DNA of 64,000 nt. Source: Kingdonia uniflora (Eukaryota > Streptophyta > Magnoliopsida > Ranunculales > Circaeasteraceae). The translations under genes and the position numbers were made by a program. This document shows positions 33,083 to 44,035 of the stretch, in pieces. The stretch spans positions 1,736,001-1,800,000 of the forward strand of contig JACGCM010000715.1 in assembly GCA_014058105.1 (NCBI GenBank), in the 5' to 3' direction. Positions within the stretch are counted from its first letter, which is position 1. Each line of letters begins with the position of its first letter. The notes under the pieces were generated by a model. That model was not told where the DNA came from, did no database searches, and saw only the letters and a list, made by a program, of their open reading frames with translations.

Positions 33083-33415
33083 TGTGGTAGCATATTTCCC
33101 ATATTCGACAGGTTCTGCCAACAGACTTTAGTCGAAGACTTTCCATCATTCGAGAAGATGTCACGTCTGCAACTGCAATTCTTGACCTACTAAAAGTAGC
33201 CATTATGCTTGGTCAAAAAGAGTTGGTGGAGATCCACAAAGTTTGCCCACTACCCCCGAAATAGGAAACTATTTTTCTTTTTGTAAAACTGTCTGTATCT
33301 ATTATAAATATAGGCAGAAAATAAGTTATTCAGATCTGCAACTTTACTATTCATTTATTTTTACTTTCTTAACAAGCAACAAATTGTAATAACTAGCAAT
33401 TTATTGGATTTTACA
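33083..33415 (+). repeat. Candidate 3' LTR of Tat-D (333 bp)
   Basis: A purine-rich GAGAATGGGGTGA precedes TGTGGTAGCATA. About 220 bp later there is a TATA-like TATTATAAATATAGG (near 33300), and the segment closes with GGATTTTACA before unrelated sequence. TG...CA borders, tract and TATA position fit an LTR, but no second copy is in the window to prove it. Confidence 0.4.
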
Positions 33416-33779
33416 CCAAAACCCTCCTTGAGGTCATAATTATTTTCAACCTTTACTGAGTTTCCACGTAAAATCATATTTGCTTAAGTTTATTATCGCA
33501 TCACCCTTACTCAAAGTATTGACGAAGATTATCCTCCCGAAAAACACAACATTACAAGGGTATTTTTAATTGCAAAGAAAATAGTCCAAGAGAATTATTA
33601 TTTTCTCAAGGAAATGCTAAATCAAACACTCTTATTGAATGAAAAACCATCTTCATAAGTCATAGCAAAATGGCATACATATATGGTCTTAAAATAGGAA
33701 AATGTGAGGACATGAGGAAGAAGACGAGAATGAAAGAATGATTGAGAGAAAGAGAAAAGAATTATTTTTGGTAAGAATG
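33416..33779. other. Noncoding AT-rich stretch
   Basis: This lies between the candidate Tat-D LTR and the tandem repeat array. I see no coding frame, repeat or recognisable element in it. Confidence 0.5.
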
Positions 33780-35070
33780 AGGGGAGGCACAAATGATATT
33801 TTTTTTCGAGCACAAATGACAACTATTTTTTGCACAAATGATAATATTTTTGGGCACAAATGATAAATGTGCAGGGCGCAAGCAAATTACAAAGACTACG
33901 CTACATTGTTGATGTATATATGATAAGAGAAGAAGAATGATGCGAAGAAGATGGTAGATTTTAAAAGTAAGGGATGAAAGAAGAGAGAGATAGGAGAGAG
34001 GTAAAAGGATGAGGTGATACCCAATTGATAAATGACAATTGAGCCAAACACAAACGTACTACACACTTATTTATATTATGGAAGTACGATAACTATATGG
34101 TGCAAACACAAATAATATTTCTTTCCAACACTAATGGCAACATTTACGAGTACAAATGGCAATTACTTTAAGCATGGATGACATTTTTTTAGCAAAGATG
34201 ATAATTATATTCGGCACAAACGAATTACGTATAATATTTTACATTGTTAACACTTAAGATGATATGGATAAAAAGTAGATATGGTAAGAGGATTTAGGGA
34301 ATGACAGATGGAGAGAGAGAGTGAGTGAGAGAGAGAGAGACATGGCCTAGGGATGGGATAGAAAACTAAAGATGAAGGGATGAGGCGAAGCACAGATGAT
34401 ATTTTTTTCGGGCACCATGTATGCAATTATGTTAGACATACACAAGCGTATTACATAGACTAATTTTCATTGTGTAGTACAGTAATTTTATCAGGGCAAA
34501 ACACAAATAATACTTCCTTCAAACATGAATGGCAACATTTTCGAGCACAAATGTCAATTATTTCAGGCATAGATGAGATTTTTTTAGCAAAAATTATAGC
34601 TATATTGGGCATAAATGAAAATGGAGATGCAGATGGAGGAAATGGGAAGGGGTGAGGGGAGGAGAAAAATAAAGGTGAAGGGATGAGGCAAAACACAAAT
34701 GTACAAGACTAGGTTACAAAACATTATTCCCTATAGTGAACAATGTCATTAGCTTCATAAAAAATGATCTTCTTCAAGTCTTCTAGAAAGGAGCACATAA
34801 TGTTTGCAATGTAATACTCTAAAGTTTTATTTTTGACACGTTATTTGCAACTTTTTTGATGTCCTTATAATCAAAAATAATTTTGCAGGATGTGAAACAC
34901 TTTATGATAATAATTTTTCCACACAAAGATGATAGCTCTATTGGGCAAAACAAATTACATATATTACTATACATTGTTGACGTGTGATAAGAAAAGAAGA
35001 GAACGATGAAGAAGATGATGGGTGATAGAAGACGAGGATGAGGAGAACATAAATAGAGGGAAATATCCAG
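33780..35070. repeat. Degenerate tandem repeat, about 350-bp units with CACAAATG motifs
   Basis: Landmarks recur in the same order at intervals of about 340-365 bp: clusters of GGCACAAATGATAATT-like motifs, then ATTAC, then ACATTGTTGAC followed by GATAAGA (near 33903, 34243 and 34971, with one more-diverged copy near 34460), then a GA-rich stretch. A related cluster lies to the right of Tat-F at 49440-49560, so the array originally continued across the MITE and Tat-F insertion point. It has no coding content. Confidence 0.7.
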
Positions 35071-35077
35071 GGACAAC

Positions 35078-35385
35078 AATTTTGACAAAAATTCCTACAA
35101 CCTTTTTAAAAAACACACTTATACGCTGAATTAAGATTTTATTTTGGGTAAGCATAATATCATTAGCACATAGATTATACCTACCCAAAATCAAAGTTTT
35201 CATAATGTTTTAAGTCCATCAAATATGGTCTGACATTATGGACAGCTCATAATCAATCAAAAATTGCAATTCATTTTCAGAGGTGTATGAAGAATCGAAA
35301 ATTCATCATTTTTGGTGAGGATGATCTATGTGCTAATTAGATCATGCTCACCAAAAATCAAGTCTTGGTTTAACTTAAACCTATG
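35078..35385. mobile_element. Palindromic MITE-like element, left part
   Basis: The element starts AATTTTGACAAAAATTC and has two internal hairpins, at about 35145-35190 (arms TTTTGGGTAAGCATA and its near-complement) and 35310-35355 (arms TTTTTGGTGAGGATGATC and complement). These are themselves inverted copies of each other. Its other terminus is found after Tat-F at 49341-49356 as GAATTTTTGTCAAAATT. Joining the two parts gives about 340 bp with inverted repeats over nearly the full length, a structure typical of MITEs or foldback elements. It has no coding capacity. Confidence 0.75.
35381..35385. repeat. Target-site duplication of Tat-F, left copy (CTATG)
   Basis: CTATG precedes the TGTAGGGACC start of Tat-F. 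The right copy, 49315-49319, is CTATA. One G/A difference fits an old insertion. Confidence 0.7.
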
Positions 35386-35989
35386 TGTAGGGACCTATTC
35401 TTCAATCTAGTCCAATCTCGAACTACCTCAATATGAGACTCACGCATTACACATGTCACATGTATAATTATCAATATTGAAACTTATACCATAAAATAAT
35501 AAAGAACGTGGATTGAGCACTACATCAAACTATGAGCAAGTCAAAGACACTTGTCTCCCAAGAACTAAACAGTTAGACATTCAACTACTACTTATCTCAC
35601 TATTCGGATAACATACTTCTACACGATAGCGAGCTGCGGGTAAGGTCTATATATAAAAAAAAGTTCCAGATGAGATAGGGACCCAGAAAAACTAAATTTT
35701 TTAGACTCTAGCGCAGAAATTTCAAGATTCTAAACACTACAAAACTTCTTATTTTATGATCAAGTATTTCAAGTTCAAATAGATCACTTGTAATAAGATA
35801 TTAGCCTCAATTAATAAAAGTTACAGTTATTAAACCCTCAACTCAAGGTCGTGGTTTTTTACCTATTCAACGGTTTTTCACAAGAAATCACATATGTCAT
35901 TTCTTGCATTATATTAATTTTTGTCACAGGTATATTTGTTGTAAGATTTAATTTCAAGCTATTTTGAGCTATAGAATTAGGCCATTACA
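35386..35989 (+). repeat. Tat-F 5' LTR (604 bp)
   Basis: It starts TGTAGGGACCTATT and ends GGCCATTACA. The promoter-like CTATATATAAAAA lies near 35649, about 260 bp from the start. It aligns in full with 48714-49314 and with the LTRs of Tat-B, C, E and the isolated LTR at 60595. Confidence 0.92.
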
Positions 35990-35991
35990 TT

Positions 35992-36010
35992 TGGCACCAT
36001 CTGTGGGAAA
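35992..36010 (+). other. Primer binding site of Tat-F
   Basis: TGGCACCATCTGTGGGAAA lies two bases inside the 5' LTR. It differs from the Tat-A site by one base and is of the TGGCRCCGTC type used by Athila/Tat elements. Confidence 0.78.
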
Positions 36011-36067
36011 GAAGACATTTCCACGATATCCTAAGGCATACAATCAATCTACTATTCATTTCCAATC

Positions 36068-37860
36068 ATGGTCACTTCAAAGTGACCTACAACAGGAATC
36101 CAGTTTGATCTTTCAGTTAAACCGGAACAGCTCGCTGAACTACGGGCAAATCTCTACACCGAAATTGAAAAGCGTAATGAGCTCGAGCACCAGTTAACTC
36201 TAGATCGTGAGCTTTACGACAAGGAGCTTAAAAGCGAGCGATAAGCTCGTTTGACAGCATACAAGCGACTTGACGAACAGATGACAACCATGCAAACTAT
36301 ATTGTATGCTTTCCAGGATACTCAATAGGCTCCCTATACCAGAGATTACGATCAAGTATCGGCGAACTCTCGAGTTTTTGCATGAGCAAGATTAGGACCT
36401 CGAGGGGCAACTAGCAAAGCCATTTCTAGAAATCTCCAGCATAAACTTCAACCTTCAATTCATTTGGACAGTGAAATTAAGTCCTATATCAGCAGAAGTA
36501 TCTGGCCTTTCAAGCGTTAAGAGGAAGAACAGCGACCTTAACCCTGGATTCTAGCACGTAATTATTTGAGTGAAGGCACTGGTACTCATAATCCTTGACT
36601 AGCTCACCAAGTCACTCAAGCCACATGTTAGTACGTTACACAAAAGCACATGGATCAACGTATCAAGGAACTGATTAAAGCTTAACCTCTTTGAAGACAG
36701 GATGAATTCACCAATTTACAAGGAATGCCCATTACAAAAGAGTTATTTGATATGGAAGTAACAACAGGTTTCCATACTCAAAAGATACATAAATACAAAG
36801 GCACCAATCCGAAGGAGCATATTCAGCAGTTTTGATATTCCTTGGGATTGTACTCAGGCCTTAACCACATTCTATGTCGTCTGATCACAACGAGTCTACA
36901 GGGAGAACCGCTATGGTGGTTCCACTCTCTCCCTAAATATTTTATCCTTACATTTGACCAATTATAGAAGAATTTTGTCAAGACCTATACTCACAATAAA
37001 GACATGGAAGAGAATTTATATTCTCATATTAGTCTCAAACAGTCACAAGGAGATAAGCTCGAGGTCTTTGTGAAGAAGTTTCAAGAGCTCACAAGAAAAC
37101 TTAATAATTTGGATCAGAAAATAGTTGTTACTACTTTTAACAATTCTCTCCAGCTCTACTACAAAGCCAAGGAGCATCTCTTCTTAAACAAACCCGCTAC
37201 CTTGGAGGATATGATCACCAAGGTTAATAGGTATGTTGACCTGGAAATGATGATGACCAATGGGCATAAATCTACTAAATTTGTCATAACCACTAAAGGT
37301 CCAAACACATAATGTAACAGTGAAACAAAGAAGGACCAGGGTAATCAAAAGCATTCCAAGGTAAATGCTGGCAAACCTTGGAAAGGTAATTTACTACCCA
37401 TGGCGGTCCTCCCCAAGATAAATATTTACATCTCCTTTATTTTTCTAATTCCTTCGAACGACAAGTTCTACCGTCTATCTCAACCGCGGGAACCAATTTA
37501 AGGCAGACCGTACTATATGCTTCATAAGGTAAATCATCATGAAACTGACAACTGATATGCTTTACAGAGGTTGTTGGAATATATTTTCAAAGATGGGAGA
37601 ATGCACGAGTATATTGTCGATTTAGAATCATACAAGAATGGTAGATATAAGATATAGATCGAAGTAGTCCAGGTCAAAGATCAAGATGAGGAGAAATACC
37701 TGTACCATATGTACCATAGAAACATGATCAAGATCCATCCGATTAACAACTCTTGTAGATTCAAGTGGCAAAGATTGTCAGAGTGTTGTGAACTCACACC
37801 TTAAGATAATCAAGCTAAACTTCTTCCAGAGTCGAGCAATCGTCGGCTTAGGATTTCTTT
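36068..37860 (+). pseudogene. gag: Tat-F gag (degraded)
   Basis: It starts at ATG 36068-36070 (MVTSK, then a TGA) and continues with IQFDLSVKPEQLAELRANL, ELEHQLTLDRELYDKELKSE as a predicted coiled coil, and the capsid segment LFDMEVTTGFHTQ, EHIQQF and LGLYSGLNHILCRL. A 102-codon open piece (37004-37312) holds ENLYSHISLKQSQGDKLEVF, LQLYYKAKEHLFLNKPATLE and MITKVNRYVDLEMM. The Cys/His-like C-terminal motif follows near 37510. Stops occur about every 100-200 bp outside the open piece. Confidence 0.87.
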
Positions 37861-38560
37861 CGAGAACTGTAACATTAGTCACGTCAAGTTTCTTCATCAT
37901 GATGCATAGGTTATCATGCTCAAGATAAAGAATTTTTTCATGCATACCATGATGATTGATACTGGTAGCAGTACTGAGATTCCCTTCAAAGCACAATCGA
38001 CCAGATGGGATTGGCCGATCAAGTTATTCCAAGCGATATCAATATTAGTGGATTTAATGGTTCAAAGGAAGAACGAGTGGGCAAAATTATCTTACCTATC
38101 ACCGCTCGACCAGCCACGATCGGCATCGTATTCTTCATCATCAATGCAAAATCTCGTTATCTTGGGATTATAGGCCATTGTTAGATCCACAACATGGAAG
38201 CAATCGCTTCCACTTATCATCAAGCACTTTGCTTCAAACACAACGATGACATCTACGAAATTAATGGAAGTCAAAAGCTTTCATGAGCTTGTGAAAATAC
38301 TGTTTCTACCATTCTCGATACATCCGACAAATACGTTACATAGCAATTACAGAAAGCTGGTCACATCGACGATCAACCTTCCATAGAAGAACCTACAGAG
38401 TATATAGACATTGATAGACCTAGCAGAGGTACTTATATTAGTACCAAGCTAGTCCAGCATGACAGGGACACTCTCGTTCACTTTTTATGAATGAATCGAG
38501 ACATATTTACGTAGACTTTCGAAGAAATGCTAGGTGTTGATCCATCCAAGGCATGTCATA
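37861..38560 (+). pseudogene. pol: Tat-F aspartic protease (degraded)
   Basis: The frame at 37916-38173 begins LKIKNFFMHTMMIDTGSSTE, with the catalytic DTG near 37959 intact and followed by the usual Ser-Ser. A frameshift soon after moves the rest (VDLMVQRKNEWAKLSYLSP region) out of phase with the Tat-A protease. The interprotein segment up to RT contains EEPTEYIDIDRPSRGTYIST-like sequence shared with Tat-H. Confidence 0.82.
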
Positions 38561-39380
38561 GATTAAGCATCAACAACAACGCCTCGGCGGTCAAACTAAA
38601 ATAGCGATAACTTTCACCACGTCTATAAGATAAATTCATCATTAAGATCGGTAATTTGTTTAAAGTGGGATTCATTCGGGAAGCCAACTACCCAGATTGG
38701 ATCTCCAACATTGTCGCGGTTTCAAAAAAAATAAAAAAGTTTAAGTTTATGTAGATTTCACCGATCTAAACAAATACACTCCGAATGACAGTTTCCCTTA
38801 TCTAATCATCCATCAAATTCTTGATTCTACAGTAAGCCACAAGCTCTCATCTATGATGAACGCTGCTTCTGAATATAATCAGTTACCTTTATTGGAAGCA
38901 ATTCAGGAAAATACCACTTTCATTACTGAAAGGAGACTTTACTGTTATAATGTCATGCCTTTTAGACTGAAGTACGCCAGAGTAATTTATCAATGGTTAA
39001 TGACAGCAATGTTCAAGGCACACTTAGGGGAAATTATTAAAATTTACATCTATGATCACATGTGCAAGATATGACTGTCAAAAAGACCATATTACAGATC
39101 TCTCCATAATTTTTATCATTCTCTGTTCATACAGGATGTGGCTCAATCCCGATAAATCTTAATTTGGAGTACATTCAGGCAAGTTCCTTAGACATCTTAT
39201 CAACAAGAAAGGAATTGAGACTGACCTCGATCAAATTTAAGCTTTCCTCAACATGCCCTCTCCAAAAATAAAGAAGGACGTATAGAAACTCACAGGCTAG
39301 ATTGTTGTAATCAACCGCTTCGTCTCTAACTCTTCAGATCGATGTTGGTGGCTGTTCTTACTTCTCCGTGATTGTACCAA
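38561..39380 (+). pseudogene. pol: Tat-F reverse transcriptase (degraded)
   Basis: FKVGFIREANYPDWISNIVA lies near 38660 and a 73-codon piece at 38853-39074 has EYNQLPLLEAIQENTTFITE, YNVMPFRLKYARVIYQWLM and IYIYDHM. The last corresponds to the YxDD box and has lost one Asp to Tyr and one to His, so the active site is destroyed. The thumb (KFLRHLINKKGIETDLDQI-like) follows to about 39380 with stops. Confidence 0.85.
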
Positions 39381-40490
39381 ACGAAGAAAGGCTCAACCCA
39401 ATGACACAATTCAGTGGACAGTAGAATGTAAGATAGCTTTTTAAGAACTCAAAACATATCAAGAAAAGTCTCCCATCATGAGTACCCCGGTAGATAATGA
39501 GGAATTTATCATCTACCTCACAGTCACAGATATTTCTATGAGCTCTGTTCTCATTCAACTTAAGGGCAAAGTCAAAAAGTCAGTCTATTTCATCAAAACC
39601 CTCACTCTAGCAGAAACAAGGCATTCTAAGATCGAGAGACTCTTTCTAACTCCTGTTTACACTTCACATAAACTCAAGCATTACTTTCAAGCTCATTCCG
39701 TCAAAGTCATGACAAACTACCCATTCCGGGAAGTTTTGTCTAAAAAAAAATCATGAATAGTGCAGCAATAGTTAGTCAGCTTAGGAAAACATAATATCAA
39801 GTTCGAAACATGTCATTCATAAAAAGGTTAATCCATTACCAATTTTTTCATGAATTTTCCTGTGGAAGATCCCGATTGGGAGAAGCACGATCCTGACCTT
39901 ATAGAAGAAATTATAGAAGATACACCCACCAAACCATTTGACGGGCGTGCTGAATGGATTACAAAGAAAGGGTAGAGGCTTCTTATCGATGGTTCAGTAG
40001 GACCTACAGGGTCAGAAATAGGAATCGTACTGATTGAACCTTCCAATGATAGAATTAAAAAATCAATCCGCTTAGATTTTGAGGCCTCAAACAATGTCAC
40101 AGAAAACAAAGCTCCAATTCATGGACTTGACCAAGTACTCGAGCTTGGCGTCCCTGAACTCTCAGTCTATATAGATTATTTACTCATTATCCACCATTAT
40201 TCAGAACAGTACAAGAAATATGGCAAGATGATCGAATATGTAGCCCTCATTGCTGATAGGATGAGCAGATTTGCGAAAGCAACTCTCGGCTATCTCCCTA
40301 GAGGTAAAAATAGACATGTCGATTCCTTGGCTTATTTGGCCATGGTCTTAGGTATAAAAACACAATTTCTACATATCAAAGTGATCTCGACCCCTAGTAT
40401 TGATCATAATTCTATATACACGATCAACATTGGGGGTGATAAAGAGGAGGACGATGATTGGCGAACGCCTTTTATTGCTTAACTCGGCCC
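39381..40490 (+). pseudogene. pol: Tat-F RNase H and archaeal-type RNase H
   Basis: The first domain is at 39478-39760 (MSTPVDNEEFIIYLTVTDIS, VYFIKTLTLAETRHSKIERL, HYFQAHSVKVMTNYPF). TAG at 39769-39771 replaces the Trp present in Tat-A (3577-3579). The second domain at 39960-40480 has IDGSVGPTGSEIGIVLI, FEASNNVTENKAPIHGLDQV, YIDYLLIIHHYSEQYKKYGK and YLPRGKNRHVDSLAYLAMVL. The linker to integrase, DDWRTPFIA, is conserved with Tat-A and Tat-D. Confidence 0.88.
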
Positions 40491-41663
40491 AGAGAACAAA
40501 TGCAACAGATCCCAAAGAGCGCAGACAGTTAATCAAAAACTTAAAGCGTTATACAATTCAAAATGGTCGTCTATATCGTCACTCAGTTAAAGGGCCTTAT
40601 CTTAAGTGTCTCTTAAAGAAGAAAGCATATGTAATGCTTAAAGATTTACATGAAAGAATTTGTGGCTTCTATACTGCAGGTTGATCACTTGCTAACAGAG
40701 TAATTACACAAGGAGTATTATGGCCTGGAATGCGCAAGCAGGCAGAAGAGTACTCACACAAATATGACGCATGTCAATGACATAGACACATGATTTGCTC
40801 CCCTGCACTCGAACTACATGTAAGCAAGATATTCTGGCCATTCAAGCAGTAGGCGCTCAATCTTGTAGGAGAATTTCCTAATACTGGTAGCAACAGATTA
40901 TTTTACGAAATGGGTAGAGGCATTTCTTCTTTGTCAAACTAGAGAAGAAGAGGTCATCTCTTTTATCTGGGAATACATCATCACACGATTCGGATACCCC
41001 CATCTGATTCGGATCGATAACGGCCACAGTTCGTAGGAGAAAAGGTCGTAGCCTTCCTTAACAAAAACAAAATAATCCATTCCCAATCCATTCCATACTA
41101 CCCACAACGCAATGGCCAAGCCAAAATCACCGACAAAACCATAGTGGATGGACTCAAGAAAAGGCTTCAATCACAAAAGAAAGAAAACTGGATACTAGAG
41201 CTCCCCCATGTTTTATGGGTATACCGTACTACTCTACGACAATCAACTGGCTATTCCCCCTTTTACCTGGCTTATGGCATAGAGGCCGTCATTCCTACAG
41301 AGTACCCCAATCCTATCAGAGATCATGAGCTTACCGGCGAAGAGAATAAATTTAAACTGGCATGCAACATGAACTGGATTGATAAATCTAGGGAACGCGT
41401 TATTGTCATCCTAGGTTGATATCATCATATGCTTTCTAGCTCGTATAACTAAAGAGTACGAAGCCGTGAGTTCCAAATTGACGATCTCGTAATTAAAGAA
41501 ATTCTACAGCACAGAAAAAGAAGTACATGCTAGAAAGCTCGTAGAAAATTGGGAAAGTATTTTCCTCATCGTTGGCCGAACTAGCCTGGGATCGTACTAT
41601 CTCAAAACAGAAAAAGGAGTCCGAATCCCAAATCTATGGAACACTAGATGATTTAAACGACGT
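40491..41663 (+). pseudogene. pol: Tat-F integrase (degraded)
   Basis: The N-terminal part has PKERRQLIKNLKRYTIQNGR, LKDLHERICGFYTAG and GVLWPGMRKQAEEYSHKYDA with remains of the HHCC zinc site. The core has FVGEKVVAFLNKNKIIH and YYPQRNGQAKITDKTIVDGL, with Lys at the usual Glu. The best piece (41144-41419) reads WILELPHVLWVYRTTLRQST, FYLAYGIEAVIPTEYP and RDHELTGEENKFKLACNMNW. TGA at 41649-41651 replaces the CGA found in Tat-A and Tat-E. The family stop is at about 41661. Confidence 0.88.
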
Positions 41664-41833
41664 TATCGTTAAATTCCTAGTTTCTCCACTATAGAGTACT
41701 TAATTCTCGTTCTTTACATTTTAAAAGAGAGATTTTAATCTTCAACAGTGTATATTTTATTCTACTCAATAAAAACTTCCAAGTTTTTTCCCATATTACT
41801 CTCTACTTATATAAAATCTACTAAATCTCATAG
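41664..41833. other. Short spacer after Tat-F integrase
   Basis: This noncoding segment corresponds to 21870-21996 in Tat-E, sharing the stretch AAAACTTCCAAGTTTTTTCCC (here plus strand). Confidence 0.6.
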
Positions 41834-42060
41834 ATTGAAGCAAAAGTAATACTAGCTTTCAATCGACCATTTATACATAGATTAAAACAAAGGTAATACA
41901 GTCTTTCAATCGACCATCTATACAAAGATTAAGGCAAAGATAATACTAGCATTCAATCGCCCATCTATACATATATCAGCGATAAAAATAAAGGTAATAC
42001 TAGTTTTCAATCAACAATCTCTATCAGACATAAGATAAAGCAAAGGTAAAACTAGCTTTT
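41834..42060. repeat. 47-bp tandem repeats in Tat-F
   Basis: Units start at 41834, 41881 and 41928, a 47-bp period, with sequence such as AAGGTAATACTAGCTTTCAA and TCGACCATCTATACA. A last, longer unit contains CAGACATAAGATAAAGCAAA, which is the reverse complement of the 115-bp unit of Tat-E. Different sub-units of one ancestral sequence were amplified in the two elements. Confidence 0.85.
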
Positions 42061-43299
42061 ATCTCTCTACATGTCTACAAATGCAAAAACTATAGGTCAC
42101 TTCTATAGGGGCTTTTTTTTCTTATGGGAGATCAGCTATGCTTTCCCTTACACAAGAGGACGTTCAACACGTTTAACCATAAATTTTAGAGCTCGAGCAG
42201 TTACAATAATCCCACCTTTCTCTACCAATTTATCAGGTCGGGAACCTAACTCAGTTTCTATGTCACTCAGTTAATTCCCTCGATCTATATCAGCATTACA
42301 GATACAACATCAGAATGCCAAAACATCATGCAAGGTATCTTATTCGAACTCAAGCCTCTTTACTTCTTCTACAAAATAAGAAATAATAGCCATCAGCTCC
42401 CTTGCGTACACCTCTTCTGGGCGATGCTTCTCCCACTCAATCATCGTTATCTTAGCAAACCACTTTTTTAAGCACTGATAACGCCCCTTTAGATCTATGT
42501 GAAAAACATCTACCATCTCTGCTCATTTTCCTAAGTTTCCTATCGCTTTCGAAAGCTACATTACTGTCCCAACCGTACTATCCTACTCAGCTGTTGTAGT
42601 CATTCTCAGCTTCTCCAATTGAACACGAAACTCTACCAACTTCTAGTCATTTGAATTACTCCCTCCAACAGGAGCCTTCTTCAATAACTCATCCCTCCTT
42701 CTTATCACCCCCTCTAACTCTTGCTCTCTACGAAGAGTAATTGAAAACTTATGCACGCTCTCCCTTAAACGTTTTTTTCCTCTCTGTACATACGCTTATA
42801 CATGAGCTACATCTGCCTCGAGCTCTTTAATTCGGACTGATGGATTAACCATGCCACCTTTAACGTTCGTGACCTTGATGTCATCTATGTTTCCTTTTTG
42901 ACCACTTTCCAGCCTCGACCTTCTTGACACAAGAATTGGCCATAGGCACATCCACCTTCAATTTAGCCACCCTCTCATTCAGTTCATCACACAATTTTTA
43001 AACCATTCAAAAATTGATATCTTTAGAAGGCAAGGCCTCATTCAACTGCTCAACCATACTTTCGGAATAGAACAGGTCAGCTCAAACTTTTTCAAGCTCG
43101 TTTTCTTTCCTAGCCATTTTACTCTTCAATTGCTCAAACGCACTTTCGGAACTTACCTGGTCAGCTTGAGCCTTCTCAAGCTCGTTTACTTTCCTGATCA
43201 TTTGACCCTTAAAACTAGCCACGAAGTCCAGTAACTTTTTTTCTCTTTTTCTATTACTTCTAACGAATTGATACGGTACTGAGCAACATCCACCTTTTT

Positions 43300-43612
43300 A
43301 CTTTTTACCGATAACAAACCTACTTACTTTTAAGCTTCGCCAATTTAGTTTGTGCTTCCGCGAGCTCCTTTTTCATTTTATCTATCTCAACATCTTTGCC
43401 TTTGACCTGCCGAGTTAGGTTGTCCACAGTTTTTGGCGCCTTAGCAAATAGGATCTGTACTTTGACATATTGATCCTCCCTATCTTTTGATGCCTCTTGA
43501 ATCCTATTAAACTCCACCACAAACTCATGATTGTATTGGAGTGTCTGTTGTTCACTCAAACGAGCAGTCTATAATTTGATATTCATCATCAAGCTCGAGT
43601 CAATAATACATC
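43300..43612 (-). pseudogene. Coiled-coil exon of the Tat-F antisense gene
   Basis: The 79-codon open piece (43320-43559) with EASKDREDQYVKVQILFAK, LTRQVKGKDVEIDKMKKELA and EAQTKLAKLKSK aligns with Tat-E 19846-20060 (EANKDREDQ, IEEKDTEISKGKKELA). In Tat-E this region has TAA and TAG stops. The strong heptad pattern predicts a coiled coil. The acceptor TATAG seen in Tat-E is not preserved here. Confidence 0.75.
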
Positions 43613-43934
43613 ACAGATACAATCAGCGCAGATTACAAAAACTTTACTGATTTCTAAGAAATTTCTATTTATAACATGCCAATGAGTTGAGATCATACTT
43701 CTACTTCAAGTAAAGTAGTAATCTCATAACAATGGCACCACATCTACATCCTTTTTCAAGGTACACAATTTCTATGTTTAATTTGTTGATATTTCAAAAT
43801 TATCTGAACATACATGATTACTGTCACTCCCAATTTCCTAACACATTTGTGATCCATATCTATCTTCTAATTTGTACTGTGTAGCTCTAAAGTAACGTAG
43901 CATACAAGTCAAATATTTCTTGTTTTTTTCTAAC

Positions 43935-44035
43935 TTGTAGCTCCGCTTGTAAAGTTAACAGGGATGCTGAGGCATTTTTTCCTTAACAAGCTCTTTCTCT
44001 AAGTCCTCAATTCTGAGGCACATATCCTTAAGTTC
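43935..44035 (-). other. Internal exon of the Tat-F antisense gene (orthologous to 19405-19506)
   Basis: The acceptor TTTGCAG lies before GAACTTAAGGA and the donor GTTAGA follows CTACAA. The codons give ELKDMCLRIEDLEKELVKE, followed by a one-base loss, then ASLLTLQAELQ in the shifted frame. Intron 1 is 44036-44165 (130 bp), against 118 bp in Tat-E. Confidence 0.72.

Larger units (their letters stand above)
26061..33415 (+). mobile_element. Tat-D, 3' part (integrase to candidate 3' LTR)
   Basis: This continues Tat-D after the Tat-E insertion, starting with the second CCGAA copy (26061-26065). It contains the integrase (to about 27290), a spacer, an antisense gene region on the minus strand (27845-31930), a further spacer, and a candidate 3' LTR (33083-33415). 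The 3' boundary is uncertain because no second LTR of this family survives in the window for comparison. Confidence 0.75.

Noticed and set aside
35992..36010. tRNA-derived gene at the primer sites
   Set aside because: Only 18-19 bases complementary to a tRNA end are present; there is no tRNA fold on either strand.
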